Origin: Avena insularis
Lineage: Eukaryota > Streptophyta > Magnoliopsida > Poales > Poaceae
Length of the DNA stretch: 64,000 nt
Assembly (NCBI GenBank): GCA_023614405.1
Contig: CM042693.1
Location: 153,094,731 to 153,158,730 of the forward strand
Reading direction: 5' to 3'
Position numbers and translations under genes: made by a program. Every line of letters begins with the position of its first letter. Positions within the stretch are counted from its first letter, which is position 1. Below, piece by piece: positions 38,069 to 49,701 of this stretch. The notes beneath the pieces were generated by a model. The model had not been told where the DNA came from, searched no databases, and worked only from the letters and a program-made list of their open reading frames with translations.

Positions 38069-38454
38069 ATGGAAAACAACAACAAAATTATAGAGCTTTA
38101 TAGTATTTATCTTGAGTTAGGATATGAGGTGTTTGAAGAGAAAATTAAAAACCTATGGAACTTTATTTACATGCTAATAGCAATGTTATTATTATGAATT
38201 CTTTGGACACCATTATTGCTAATGCTATGGAAAAATCTAATCTTGGGAAACCTAGTTTTGATGAAAATGATATTTTTAGTCTCCCAAGCACGGAGAAGAA
38301 AATTTACTTTGATGATACTTTGTCTTCAATATATGATAGTTACAATGATAAATATGATATTTTCAGTCCACCTAACATTGAGGAGAAAATTAATTATGAT
38401 TACAACCTAGCCAATTGGTGTGCACTTCATTCAAAAAACAACCAACATGCCTAA
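38069..38454 (+). pseudogene. Gag-proximal remnant of the Athila-like element
   Basis: An ATG at 38069 opens MENNNKIIELYSIYLELGYE. The frame shifts near 38155, and a second frame runs to 38454 with two similar blocks: DENDIFSLPSTEKKIYFDD and KYDIFSPPNIEEKINYDY. Asp/Asn-rich repeats of this kind lie at the start of the internal region in Sabrina/WHAM-type elements. Everything downstream is missing, so the element is truncated here. Confidence 0.6.
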
Positions 38455-38866
38455 AGGTTATAGAGGCAAAACTAGCAACCATTAATTTAACTAGACTGAC
38501 ACGCACGCTTCGCCGCGCCGCATGCCTGGCGTCGTGTGGTTAGCACCGTGCATATGTGATCCTTTGTTCGCTTGTTGTACTTCTTTCATTGATTGTAATG
38601 ATGAAAAGATTTGTTGAGCCACTTCTATTTACAGATCGCTGGCAGTGATCAGGAAGAGTGTCTTACTTTTGTGTAATTTCTTTATATGTTTAGATCTTTT
38701 GCTTATATTCTTATCGAGATTAGTTACGCTGATTAGATCACTTTGATTTTATGGTGAGCGATGGTGAGCACTAGGGGTAATTAACTGAGGCTCTATGTGT
38801 GCTAATCCCAACATAACTGAAAATTCAAAAAAAAGGAGTATTCACGATGTCCACAGAAGAGGCACT
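38455..38866. other. Unassigned intergenic stretch
   Basis: No ORF, terminal repeat or known motif recognised. The junction with the truncated Athila-like element is not sharp. Confidence 0.4.
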
Positions 38867-38884
38867 TGGGAATGCATGGCGCTT

Positions 38885-39732
38885 TTTTCGCGAAAACGCA
38901 AAAATCTTTGCGTTTCGATTCATTGATAGGGAAAAGAGAGTTCTGTATAATATTTACACTGGCTCAGAGGAGCCAACACCCCGTACAACTCAACCCGCTA
39001 GGACTACTAGGCCGTTGGCAGCAAGGCGCGAAGGCCAACCGCGCCGACGCGGGCCCAGTCTCGAGCCTCAGACCGTATCGTACGGAGAAGGGGACCCACG
39101 TCCGGTGACGCATTGTCGAAGACGACCGCGTCTGCTTCCAAATCCACCAGGCCGTCAACATGATGAGCGAAGACGTCCCCTTGCGCAAAGCGCGAGGGGT
39201 GGAAGTCGAAGCCTGCAGCCACCAGTCCACAAAGTCCCCCTCACCACCCCCCGGAGGCGCGGCCGTGGATCGAATCCAAGATAGCACCTCATGCCAGATT
39301 ACCTTAGAGAAGGGGCAACCTATCAGGAGGTGGGTCATGGTCTCATCCGACTGGTCGCAAAGTGGGCAGCGCGGGGGGTGGGCAAGTCCCCTCCTCGCAA
39401 GCCGCTCAGCCGTCCAGCATCAATCCTGGCACGCCAACCAGACGAAGAACTTGACTCTCGGTGGGGCCCAGGTTTGCCAGTTCAGCTGCCAAGACCTCGA
39501 AATGATGGACCCCTGGAAGAGGAACTCATAGCAGGACTTAGCCGAGTACTGGGCATCTGAAGTCCATCGCCAGAGCAAGGAGTCGGGTGCAGCGGTCAGC
39601 CCAAAGTCACGAATCTGGATCCACAACTGTACGTACTGCCAAAGGGCCAGCGGTTCCAACGCGCCCTGGATGTCGGTGATCCAACTGCGCTCCAGAATAG
39701 CCTGCCGGACCGTCCTGCGCTTCCTAGCGCGT
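38885..39732 (-). mobile_element. 5'-truncated LINE with an 18-bp target duplication
   Basis: The minus strand encodes the C-terminal end of an L1-type ORF2, the zinc-binding zf-RVT domain: ALWQYVQLWIQIRDFG, SAKSCYEFLFQGS, APPRVKFFVWLACQD, then (in a neighbouring frame) MTHLLIGCPFSKVIWHEVL. Towards 38885 it ends in AACGCAAAGATTTTTGCG and a short A tract, the usual 3' end of Triticeae LINEs. TTGGGAATGCATGGCGCT occurs at both ends (38867-38884 and 39733-39750), a perfect 18-bp duplication. The fragment is 848 bp and is dead on arrival because the RT core and ORF1 are missing. Confidence 0.9.
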
Positions 39733-39926
39733 TTGGGAATGCATGGCGCTCATAGGTACAGAAAGCGAAGTATGTACATGGGGGGTTAAATTTAGAGTTT
39801 GACTAATTCATAACAGACCAAGATCCTTCGGACAAACACTGCTACATTATTACTACTCCGAGGGAGTATAATATATACATGACATATTGACATATTTAAC
39901 CTGCAAATCAAAACATGTTATTAGTA

Positions 39927-40092
39927 CTCCCTCCGTTTCAAAATATAAGATGTTTTAGGTTTATGAAGAGAATGTATCCAGACTTATTTTAGTGCCTAGA
40001 TTCACTTCACAGAGTGAATCTATATACTAAAAAAAGTATAGATACATTTGCTTCACAAAGGTAAAACATCTTATATTTTAAAACCGAGGGAG
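39927..40092. mobile_element. Stowaway-type MITE (166 bp)
   Basis: Starts CTCCCTCCGTTTCAAAATAT and ends with its near inverse (ATATTTTAAAACCGAGGGAG), flanked by TA on both sides (39925-39926, 40093-40094). The inner bases also pair (TAAGATGTTTT with AAAACATCTTA), so the single strand would fold into one hairpin. TA target and CTCCCTCCGT ends define the Tc1/Mariner-related Stowaway group. Confidence 0.92.
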
Positions 40093-40647
40093 TATAAGTT
40101 AGACCTCCATCTTCTTTATTTGACCACATTTTGGTAAGGAGGTAGTAACATGCAACATCTACGAATAAAGGATGTCTGTGAGGGCATGTAGATATTTTCT
40201 TCCAAGTTATGCACATATTTCTATATTAGAACCAAATAGAACAAAGCACATCACTCTTCAAAGAAACTGAAAAGTTAAAATCATACCCTTGATGGTGGAG
40301 TTCTTCTTCTAATGCCATATAACATACATGACTGTCTTAGAGGACATTAGTGTTAGTAAGCAGCTCTACAAATACAAAATGATCATCTGTTTCAGTTTCA
40401 TGAGTAACTTGATATTGTGATTGAGGAAAAAATATTGCTTAAGAGACAATTTGAGTGTTATACAATTCATACTTTTTGTAACGTTTATTGTCTTCTTTTT
40501 GTGCCCACTACCGTGCACCTAATAAACCATGTCTCAGAATTAATATCAAACTCTAAGCACAAAAATTATTTTGAAAAAATGGTAGTGCAAGAGGTTGAAC
40601 TACTCAAAGAGAAGAACATAAAAACTGAACGCTTTGTATTTTTCCTC

Positions 40648-40862
40648 CTAGCATCGTCTGACCAGTCTTTCTGTCAGCATCCTGTACACACAATCCCAAT
40701 CCCGCCACCAGACTGGGTTCCTTTGCTCACCCGTGTATGCATCTTGGTATACATAGGAACGATCAGCTTCACCCTGAGTCGGATCAAAGGTGAGCACCAG
40801 GGAGCAAGCAAATAGACCAGCTTCACCAATGCAAGGAACTTTAAATACCCCCACAATTACCT
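40648..40862 (-). pseudogene. Exon-like segment of an unrecognised gene
   Basis: On the minus strand an acceptor-like CTGCAG precedes a frame of about 71 codons ending at TAG 40648: VGVFKVPCIGEAGLFACS, LTFDPTQGEADRSYVYQDAY, NPVWWRDWDCVYRML. The composition, rich in W, Y and C with no low complexity, looks like real protein. I do not recognise the family. If joined to the segment at 41317 the phases agree. Confidence 0.35.
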
Positions 40863-41316
40863 GCAGCTCACCCCACTCAACTCACCCCTCAAGAGTGCGT
40901 CAAGAAACTAAAATAATTTTGCATATAACTACTGATAAAGCCTAATAAAAATGGTCTATTACATGTCCTCACCATGGTAGAACCATAAACAGGTTGCACG
41001 AAAGTGTGAAGCTACACACCAATCAATTTCAATTTTGTATTTGGGATTTTAATCCTTTGTAAACCAATGATTTGTATACCATGCATAAGCTATTGACAAC
41101 CAGCACTATGGTTCGGAACATAAAGGTGCATCATTTACCTACCTGGATATCAAGATTTTGGACCAATCTTCCACTTTGATGCTAAACTAATTTAGAAGTG
41201 AAATAGTGAATATTTAGCATAATCAACAGATGTAGAGTCTGAATGCCGAATAAAAGTATTGCAGATCTATAGCTACACAACTTCCAAATAAATTCAATGC
41301 TAGAGATATGAGTTAC

Positions 41317-41400
41317 CTTCTTGGTGATGAAGTCGGGTAGTTCTTCCTAGAGCATTACTGCAACCATCAGCCTGCAACCCCCACCGTACTTCCTGGCCAG
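41317..41400 (-). pseudogene. Second exon-like segment upstream of 40648-40862
   Basis: On the minus strand the frame RKYGGGCRLMVAVML, then a TAG, then EELPDFITKK ends at a GTAAC donor (41312-41316). A stop in the middle and the unknown family keep this tentative. Confidence 0.25.
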
Positions 41401-44339
41401 GAATCATCAGGTAATATTTGAGGTATGTGCATGGAGGAAAAACATACAAATTGAAGATGTTTACTGGCCTAGATTAGTGGAGAACTGGTGACAAGGAAAT
41501 CAAGAGAATAGAAATTTCAAATCGACTTTGGATGACGACAGGCCTGGAGAAGAGACCTAGCAGGTAGAGAAACGGCTCAATGGTGGTTCTTCTCTTGTCG
41601 TCTGCACTTGGTGTCGCCACCGGTGCCTTGCACCACCTTTGCCCACAGGCGTGGAAGAAGGAGGCTGTGTTGGAGTGTCCGCACGCATGTTTAGCATATA
41701 CTCCCGCTAAACACTACACACACAAAACCAAGAGAAATTCTATTTTTAGCGCACACACGGTTAGAGGTTTGTATTATTACTATGGACCAATAAAATATAT
41801 GCTTTCCTTGACTGAATACAAAAGAGTAAAAATCAACTTATCAATTTACCAATCCTAATGCACACAAAAAATTCAAGGCAGGCAGCGGACATGAACATGT
41901 AGCTCTCACAACAATACAAGTCGGAACGCAAAAATTCATTGATAGCAGTTTTAATACATGAGGACATCAAGTCTATATACAGCATACAATTTTTTTGGAG
42001 ACCTGAGAAGACAAAATATTTGATCAAGTGTGAATATAGTGATCCCCTAATCTTTTTCCATCCAACCAAACAAATAAAAGGCAGAAAAAATAGCAATCAG
42101 TGACGAATGATAAAATAGGATATGGCGGCACTACATTACCAAGAGTTGGTGTTACAGGTACCATACAACTCAGAACACCAAAAGGAGTGGACATACATGA
42201 TCAGGTACATGAGGCAGTCGGTTTATCAGCAAAAAATCCTGGACCAACTGGCATAGTAATCCATAGAAAGGAACTTGACTGTCTCCCATAACAAAATCAT
42301 TAGGGAGAGCATAAACCTTTTCTTTGTTATTTTGCTCCATAGTCTTTCCTACCTGAATAGAGCAGAAAGGATTCGCTACACCCTGATAATTAGTTTCATC
42401 ACTATTGGTTGTAAATTAATAGGAACCATAGATGCACCGTATCAATCAAAGATGGGCTTGTTTAAACATTCAAAAGGAGATAACAAATGATCATTAGGCG
42501 CAAAATTTGAATTAACCATCAAATCATATTTTAGGCAAATGACAATTGGTATCAAGCCTTAAAGTAATAAATAAGGCTCCACATATCTTATTACGCTGCA
42601 TGAAAGCAAATCCATACACTTTATGTATATGTAAGAGTGTGTGTTAAAGAAAAAGACAATGAGTAATTATGCATTTAGTCCTGCTGTTCTATTTAGTCCA
42701 TTTCCCCAAGAGCAACAGAAAGGTTGGCCTAATAAGCAAAAAATCAGTGACCTCTGTATCTTTCATGAATAAAGAGCATTCTAGATCCCAACATGTCTAG
42801 CCTGGTCCAACACATTGTATAGAAGCATGTGACTACATCGAGTAGCATTGCAGTAAGTTGATTAAGAAGCATATTTTTTTCATGGCAGTGATATCTGGCA
42901 GTGAATCATGGTGAGACATCGTCAGTCGTCACCAGTCCTGGTGCATAGGATAACTTATTCACTAATCCGATAACCTCACTGCTTAGAAAAAATTTTGCAT
43001 GACACAATTAGGAAAAAAAGAAAAACTAAAACCACACAATACTAAAATGTCTGTTAGACGCGGTGATCAGGTGTTATCCAAGTAAGATATTCATGTCGCC
43101 ACAACAGTGACATGAGTTGTGAAAATCTAAGATACACATCGTCCTATGGCAGCATAACAAAAATTATAATATTACAAAGCCTCGCTATCAAAGAATACTT
43201 CATGGTAATCTATACCAAAATAAGAACCTCTTTTTACTACCTTGTGAATAAATTAGAGAAAATAGAGAATCAAACCTACAACAGAGGTCAATGCAAGGAA
43301 ACTATAGACATTTGATTGTTCTATGATATCGCAGAACACCTTGTAGCTGAATATGAACTCTTTTTTAATCTTGTGATAACCGAAGTATTTATGAACACAT
43401 TAGGGGGAGGCACGAATCCGAAGGAAGAATCACGACAACAAAACCACATGCATTTGCATGGAGAATAAATTTATAGTAAAAGGAGATAAAAAATAAAAAG
43501 GACAAGCTAACCAAATACCATAGGCGTATGTACTATTCCAGTCTGAAGATGGACAACATTAGAATGTCAATCTTAGCTAAAATGAAGGGAAGACTTTAAT
43601 TAGTACACACTATGGGATTGGTAAGAAATATCAACTAAAATATCTAAGCATATAGCTAACTACAATAACAATAAAACACAATAAGTTGTGGGAGATCCAT
43701 TTATAAGTATGCATACATGCAATTTGACAAATCAAGGGCGTATAGATGGATGTCGGATTAGGATCAGCATGTCAATTTATAAGTATAGTACTGAGTAGAA
43801 ATACCCAGACACACACATGAAAAGGGAAAACTCAAACATATATTGCATCGGCATCAAATCTATTTGAAACTAACATTGTCATTTACACATATGAGCTGAA
43901 TCAAAAACAAGGAATCTTTAATTTCAATCCCCTTTAGAAATGCATATAGAAACTGAAGTAATTAGCTCACCTGTGAGATGGGCAGCGGTGTAGAGAGAGA
44001 TTGTTCGTCACCCGTTGCAATGAAATGGAAGCAAAAAAAACATGAAACCTGTAAGTTAGAGATGATTAGAAACATATGGGGCTTGGGACCTTGCGCATGT
44101 GAAGCCAACATGTAGGAAAGTTGGCCACGACCGAGCTGCCAAGGGTAGCATCATAGATCTCTGTTTGATGCGCCCTTGATGCTAATCGGCGAACACGGAT
44201 CAAGCAATGGTGTTGCCTCCACGGATTTATTCACTGTCTCATGGCTGGCTATCGTTCGCATTCGCGTTCGCTTCAGTGGACTGCTCCTCTTTTCAGTGTT
44301 GCGTGTGTTTGGTGTACCTGAATCAACGCACTTGTGCTC

Positions 44340-45240
44340 GTCAAATTAGGCACAAGGATGGCGGCCGGTGGCATGGCATGCAGCACACGACAGCGTGCGG
44401 CGGCCGCCAACCGCCAAGCCCGGTGCTGTGGAACGCCCTGATGGGCAGCGGCGATCGCGGAGGCCGGCCAGCAATGGGGACGACGGCGAAGGCGGAGAAC
44501 GCCCTGGCGCAAAGCCATAACTGCAACAGCCAAGCTCGGTGCCGTGGTTGCCAACCGCGGAGTCCAGTGCTTCGGAGAACGCCCTGGTGGGCAAACGCGG
44601 TCATGGAGGCGGGGCAGCCACGGGGACGACGGCGAAGGCGGATAACGCCCTGACGCGAAGCCGCACGCCCATGGAGGCGGCGCGGCGACGGTGCCGATTG
44701 CGGAGGCGGAGGAAGGGGCAATGCCGGTGTGGAGGCGGGCAATCCATAGCGGAGGTACGCAGGCTGCTCCAATTCCTCTTCCTCTTCTTTTCCCTCCTCA
44801 TCCATCTCCATCTACGTCTCATACCTTCGCGTATGCATTCATCCCTCCCCCAGGGAGAATCAATTGCCATTTCTCCCTCTCCCCCAGATTGAAGAGTAAG
44901 GGGGAGGAAGGCGACGGCCATGGAGTGGATAGGGAGAGCGCGGCTAGGGTGGAACCGTGAAGGAGCCCACACGCCAGACACACAAATCGGCACGGTGCAC
45001 GGCAGAGGGCCTCAGCGCGCGCGGCAACGACCACGCTTAAGCCTAGCGGGGTCGCGGTCGTGGGGGGCTGAGTCGGGAGAAGGCGCAGCACCCGGAGCGG
45101 CGGGAGAGGTGGCAGTGGCACAGCGGCCAGGGGTTGGAGCGACGGCGGCGTGGGGATGCAGAGCGGTAGGCCTAGGGTTGAGAGTGGGGGTTTCTTTTCT
45201 ATCGGAAGTTTGGGACGTTTCCTCGCTAGTGGCCAGTTCA
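44340..45240 (-). other. GC-rich block resembling the 5' end of a grass gene
   Basis: The block is strongly GC-rich compared with both flanks and holds overlapping minus-strand frames of low-complexity Pro/Arg composition. It contains CTAAACCCTAGG-like 5'-leader wording (CTCAACCCTAGGCC near 45170). Two imperfect tandem units of about 108 bases lie at 44407-44515 and 44556-44663, each with GGGGACGACGGCGAAGGCGG and AACGCCCTG. It may be the promoter and first exon of the minus-strand gene whose pieces appear at 41.3 and 40.6 kb. Confidence 0.35.
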
Positions 45241-45430
45241 CTGTTTTTTTAACTATTTACTGTAGCGGAGGGCGTGAGCCGATGCTTATTGGGCTGATAT
45301 TCCCTCACGTAAGCTATAGAATAATGTCCTTCACCACCACCCCCGCCTAAGAATAGTCGCTGAATTAAGGACAGACAACCAGTGACAAAGATCACTAAAT
45401 GGTGAGTTAATTAAACCAGTTGTGTCATCC

Positions 45431-47451
45431 AGGGGCATCCGACAAGGGGATCCCATCAGCTCCTACTTTTTCCTTCTTTGCACGGAAGGTCTGTCAAGTT
45501 TACTGTAGCAAAGCAAGAACCGAGGTGAGCTCTACGTATTAAAAATGGTAGACTCGATCCTCCTATATACCATTTATTGTTTGCAGACAACAACATCTTA
45601 TTTTCGAGAAGTGATAGTAGCAGGGTGAATTCCTTAAAATTACATTGAAGACATATTGTGAGGGTTCTGGGTAGAAAATTAATTTGGACAAGTCCTCGGT
45701 TTTCTTTGGGAATCATTGCGTTGATCAAATCAAGAGGGAGGTGAAGGATAGTTTAGGAGTACAGAGTAAAATCCTAAATGGCTTTTATTTAGGGATGCCT
45801 ACATCAGTGGGGATATCACCTACTGCTACTTTCAACTTCCTCTTTGATATAATCTGGAAGCGCATCAATGGAGTTGTGGACCAACCTATGTCAAGAGCAG
45901 GCAAGGAAACATTCTTGAAGACGGTAATTCAAGCTATTCCAATCTATGTGATGAGTTGTTTTCAGATACCCATAGCAACATGTGATAAGATGACATCCTC
46001 TATTTCCAATCAATGGTGGGGTATGGAAGATGTGAAGAAGAAACTACACTGGCGATCTTGGGAATGGATTTCATCTCCGAAGTCACTAGGGGGAATGGGG
46101 TTTCGCGACCTATCTTTGTTTAATCAAGCGATGCTTGGGCGGCAGGGGTGGCGTCTCCTCACAGAGCCCGACTCATTGTGTGCTAGAGTTCTTAAAGGGA
46201 GGTATTTTCATTATTATGACTTTTGGCATGCATCGAAACCAAGGTCTGCATCTTATACCTGGAGAAGTATCCTCTTTGGAAGAGATCTCCTTCTCCGTGG
46301 TGTTCGTTGGGGAATTGGAGATGGTAAATCGGTGAAATCACATCCGATCACTGGATTCTAGAGAGGCCGTCGTATATGCTTAAACCTTAAAACCTATACC
46401 ATAGGTATCTACGGTTAACTGCTTGATTAACGAAGCTACCAACACTTGGATTCCAGAGACAATAAATGCTTTCTTTGACACTAAGACGGCAGAGCAGATT
46501 TTGCGAATTCAGATCAGCCGCGATGACATCGATTTTGTTCATTGGCCTCATACGAGGCATGGCCTTTATTCTATTCGGTTAGCCTACAATCTAGCTCGAT
46601 CAGAAAGGTTTTTTATTGATCCCTGCCAACGAGGAAGAGGTACGTCGTCCAGCTCGGTCAATGAGAAAAAGCATTGGAAGGCTATATGGAAGATAAAGGC
46701 CTCAGGTAAAATGAAAATCCACTTATGGAGGTTCGCACATGATTGCCTTTCGAGTGGAGCGCAGTCGCAGCATCGCAATATTCCAGCATACGATGCATGC
46801 ATTTTATGTGGCAAGGTTGAGGACATTGAACACTCTCTGCTAATTTGTCCTTTTGCTAAGGATGTGTGGCGTTCCATCAAGGAGACTTTTAGCATTCAAT
46901 TGCAGCGACCTATCTTCATGACACCGAAACAATGGTTATTTGATTTCCTTGCTACGGCAACAAATGTGGAGGCCACGGTCCTTGTTGTTGGATGTTGGCA
47001 CATCTAGGAAGACCAAAATGATGCGAGGAATAATAGAGGTCGTCTGGATCCCAACAGAACTAGTGCGAGGATGCTCGCATATGTTGCGATGATTATTCAG
47101 CACTGCTACAGTTTAAAACCAGGTACTAGGCGAGATACCAAACCAGTTCCTAGATGGTCGCCGCCGCCTCCAGGTGAAGTCCTTGTTAATGCAGATGCTG
47201 CCCTATTTGTTGACTCTCGACGTATGGCGATGGGGATGGTGATCCGAGCCCATGATGGAAGGTGTCTTGGTGTAGCAAGGTTACCTCTCCAGGGCTACAT
47301 GGCTCCGGATGTCGCCGAGGCTCTAGCGTTGCGTGAAGCTGTGTTTATCACTACCACAAAGGAATTTTGGCAAGTTGTGTGGTTGGCAACGAAACAGATT
47401 TTGTCTCGTTTGATGCAAAAAAAACTGCATGTTTGGTTGCTCATGACATAG
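45431..47451 (+). pseudogene. LINE (L1 type) ORF2 remnant: RT end, zf-RVT and RNase H
   Basis: The frame begins in the RT palm (RGIRQGDPISSYFFLLCTEG), and after shifts the catalytic FADDNILFSR is readable near 45585. A frame from 45684 runs LDKSSVFFGNHC, MPTSVGISPTATFNFLFD, YVMSCFQIP, SLGGMGFRDLSLFNQAMLGRQ, to a stop at 46361. The zinc-binding domain follows at 46423-47007 (HGLYSIRLAYNLA, KIHLWRFAHDCLSSG, CILCGKVEDIEHSLLICPF). RNase H-like sequence at 47071-47451 (EVLVNADAALFVDSRR, AEALALREA) is the plant L1 tail. At least three breaks make it a pseudogene. I could not define its 5' end, 3' poly(A) or target duplication. Confidence 0.82.
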
Positions 47452-47574
47452 TTATATGCTCACCACTTCTTAGAGTTGGTGATGTTATCACATAATACCA
47501 AATAGACAACAAACTGAAATAGCAGTTACAAACAAGCGGCAAATTAAACTTGTAGTACCAAATTACCACCCTAT

Positions 47575-47648
47575 CTACTAGCAAATATGAGTTCACGATA
47601 ATGTTACCTAGCTACTAGCAAATGACAGTTCACCATAATATTACCTAG
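47575..47648. repeat. 37-bp tandem duplication
   Basis: CTACTAGCAAATATGAGTTC and CTACTAGCAAATGACAGTTC begin two adjacent 37-base units (47575-47611, 47612-47648), both ending TTACCTAG. Confidence 0.75.
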
Positions 47649-47800
47649 CTACTATGAATGAATGTTCTACACCCACATCAGGGGTTGTTCATGAAACACA
47701 AGGGCATCACTTCATCAACAAACCATCTTCATATTCTTCAGATACTGTAGTTTCCTCTCGTCGCCCACATGTCGAGCGTCCACTTTTGTCTCCTCCTCTT

Positions 47801-49017
47801 TTAAGCAGCACAATCGTTATGTGCAACACCATGGCCACTGTCAGTGGTGTTGTCGTCAGGAACTACATATTTCTCAGCCAGAAAGTACTCATCGGCGCCA
47901 AATTGTAAGATCCAGTTGTGCAAAATGCAACATGCAAGAACAAGCTTAATTTGGGTGGGGAAAGAGTAGAAAGGCTTCTGATCAAGGATCTTAAACCCGT
48001 TCTTCGGAGTAGCGAAAACCCTCTCAACCGTGAATCTAAGGCTAGAGTGCCTAAAATTGAAAAGTGCTTCTGAAGTCTTTGGGTAGTTCCTAGCAGAGAA
48101 CTCATTGAGATGGTACCTTGTTAACCTGAAGTGTGGCAGAAATCTAGGCCGAGAGGCATACCCGACATCTGCAAGGTAGAATTTACCGTCAGGGAGCTTG
48201 AGGCCATCAAGTCTGTTAAGGTTGTCAGCCAGAATCATCGCATCATGGGAAGATCCTTGCCACCTAGCAAGCACATATGTGAACTTCATGTCGAAATCAA
48301 CGGCGGCAAGCACATTCTGACCGGGGTAGTGCCTCCTCCCCCTATATGCAGCCAGCTCATCTTTCAGCATTCTAGCCATCACATGAGTACCATCAATTGC
48401 TCCAATACAATCCTGGCATTACAAGAATGTTAGACGGCTGTCTAGTACAATCATCCAACAAAGAACATGCTAGAGTTTCTCACCTCTAAAAAGGGAAACC
48501 ATCGACCATTGTCATGTATCTTTGCAGGGATTTGGCCAGATGGTGGCTTGATCGTCTCTTCTCTGAGTTCTCCAACAACATACAACACCTGATGGAAATA
48601 CCAGGAAATTGTCTCGGTTGATCTCCTCCATGTGTTGTGAATCATTCAGAATCTTTGGTTATGGCCTAGAACATGAAGAAACAGAGCCACATGTTCTTTG
48701 ATACAGCAGTTGATGTTGTCCTTGAGCAACCCCCTAGACCTAAATGTCTGCACAAGATGGTTAAATGGGGCTCTTCTCATCCTGAGCATGGCGATAGCCT
48801 CCACATCATTGTTGTTGTAGATGTAGTTTAGATTTGCTATCCTCTCTCTATCGCGCTGCATCAGGGGACCATATTTCACTGCCGGCCTGTTATTCCTACC
48901 AGTCGCTCTTCTATAGATCAGACACATCCATGTCTGAATCACAACGACTAGAGCAACTGCCTGAATGATAACCTTCAACTGTTGGCCCTGAACGGAGTGG
49001 CATTGCATAAGAACCAT
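47801..49017 (-). pseudogene. PIF/Harbinger transposase (DDE nuclease), one in-frame stop
   Basis: Frames 48646-49017 and 48481-48645 are in the same phase and read MRMRRAPFNHLVQTFR, HVALFLHVLGHNQRF, a TGA (48646-48648), then MIHNTWRRSTETISWYFHQVL. The TGA fits CGA in HNQRFR. A GTGAGA donor at about 48480 and a CCAG acceptor at about 48417 join this to the nuclease exon. That exon reads DCIGAIDGTHVMARM (first Asp), QGSSHDAMIL (second Asp), LRFTVERVFA (Glu) and ends HNDCAA. The DDE triad of the Harbinger nuclease (DDE_Tnp_4 type) is thus complete. A short 5' exon ending MSATMK with a GTAAGA donor may lie at about 49100. Terminal inverted repeats and the companion Myb-like ORF were not found. 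Confidence 0.82.
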
Positions 49018-49117
49018 GTATGTACTACCCCAATGTTGAGCTAACTACGTTGGTAAAAAAGTTGGAGAGGAGGCAAGGTTGCGGTTCTTACCTTCATGGT
49101 GGCGGACATGGAGGACC

Positions 49118-49616
49118 TGCCGCAGGTGGAGAAGAAGATGGGGGAGAAGTTGGCGCCACACATCTGCGAGCCAGAAGATGCCAGAGTCGGACAGAAGACG
49201 CCAACCGGTGCCGGAGTGTGCTTAGCAGTTGCTGTCGAAGATCTAAATCGCCGTCGGCGCCAAAGCCATCGCAAGAGGAAAATCAGGAGGGATTTGTCTT
49301 CCAGCGGGACATGGTAGCATAAGAGGGAAGTGAGCTACTTTTCACGCCATACGGCGCTGCGATTCTTTTGGCTCCCGCCATCTCCCCGCTGCCTCCCTGC
49401 GCACACCTTTTCTCCCCTTGCGCTCGTCAGGGCCTGTTCCAGTTGAAACGCTCGATTTTGGTGTTCCTCCAAAGCGAGGATAAGAACCTCTTTAAGACAC
49501 ATGCATGATCCCTGGAACGCCATGAGACACGGCAATTTGGACGAAAATAACCTATAAAAAAATAAATTCATGAAATGAACTCCGGCGAAAAGAAATTTAC
49601 TACACTAACCCTTTTT
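49118..49616. other. Unassigned stretch upstream of the Harbinger gene
   Basis: Contains the possible first exon and promoter side of the minus-strand Harbinger gene. GGGCCTGTTCCAG at about 49434 resembles a Tourist/Harbinger end, but no partner or TTA duplication was found. Confidence 0.35.
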
Positions 49617-49701
49617 GCAACACCATACAGCTTGGCGCCGCACCCTGAAAAGCGACGCCATGAGGCATGGCGCCACGCGCCTGCCTGCGTGGCTCGCCCG
49701 T
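49617..49701. repeat. GGCGCC-centred repeat block, left part
   Basis: Contains CTTGGCGCCGCACCCTG and GCATGGCGCCACGCG. The block is split at 49702 by the Tat-type element, whose target duplication is CCCGT/CCCAT, and continues at 56885. The same unit recurs at 63680-64000 beyond the PMD gene. Confidence 0.7.

Larger units (their letters stand above)
40095..44200. other. Unassigned AT-rich stretch with a few exon-like segments
   Basis: There is no long ORF and no terminal repeat. Apart from the minus-strand exon-like pieces listed separately, I see no recognisable gene or transposon. Splice-like borders at about 43980-44052 (minus strand, AG before GTTTCATG and GTGAGC after CTCACAG) enclose a short open frame and might be a further exon. 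Confidence 0.4.

Noticed and set aside
39857..39870. CTCCGAGGGAGTA, resembling a second Stowaway end or excision footprint
   Set aside because: Only about 11 bases, no partner inverted repeat other than those of the MITE at 39927; too short to support.
40417..40815. Plus-strand 132-codon ORF
   Set aside because: It overlaps the more protein-like minus-strand frame, has no motif and begins in AT-rich non-coding sequence.
49431..49445. GGGCCTGTTCCAG as a Tourist/Harbinger terminal repeat
   Set aside because: No inverse copy near the Harbinger gene and no TTA/TAA duplication; the orientation would place the element away from the transposase.
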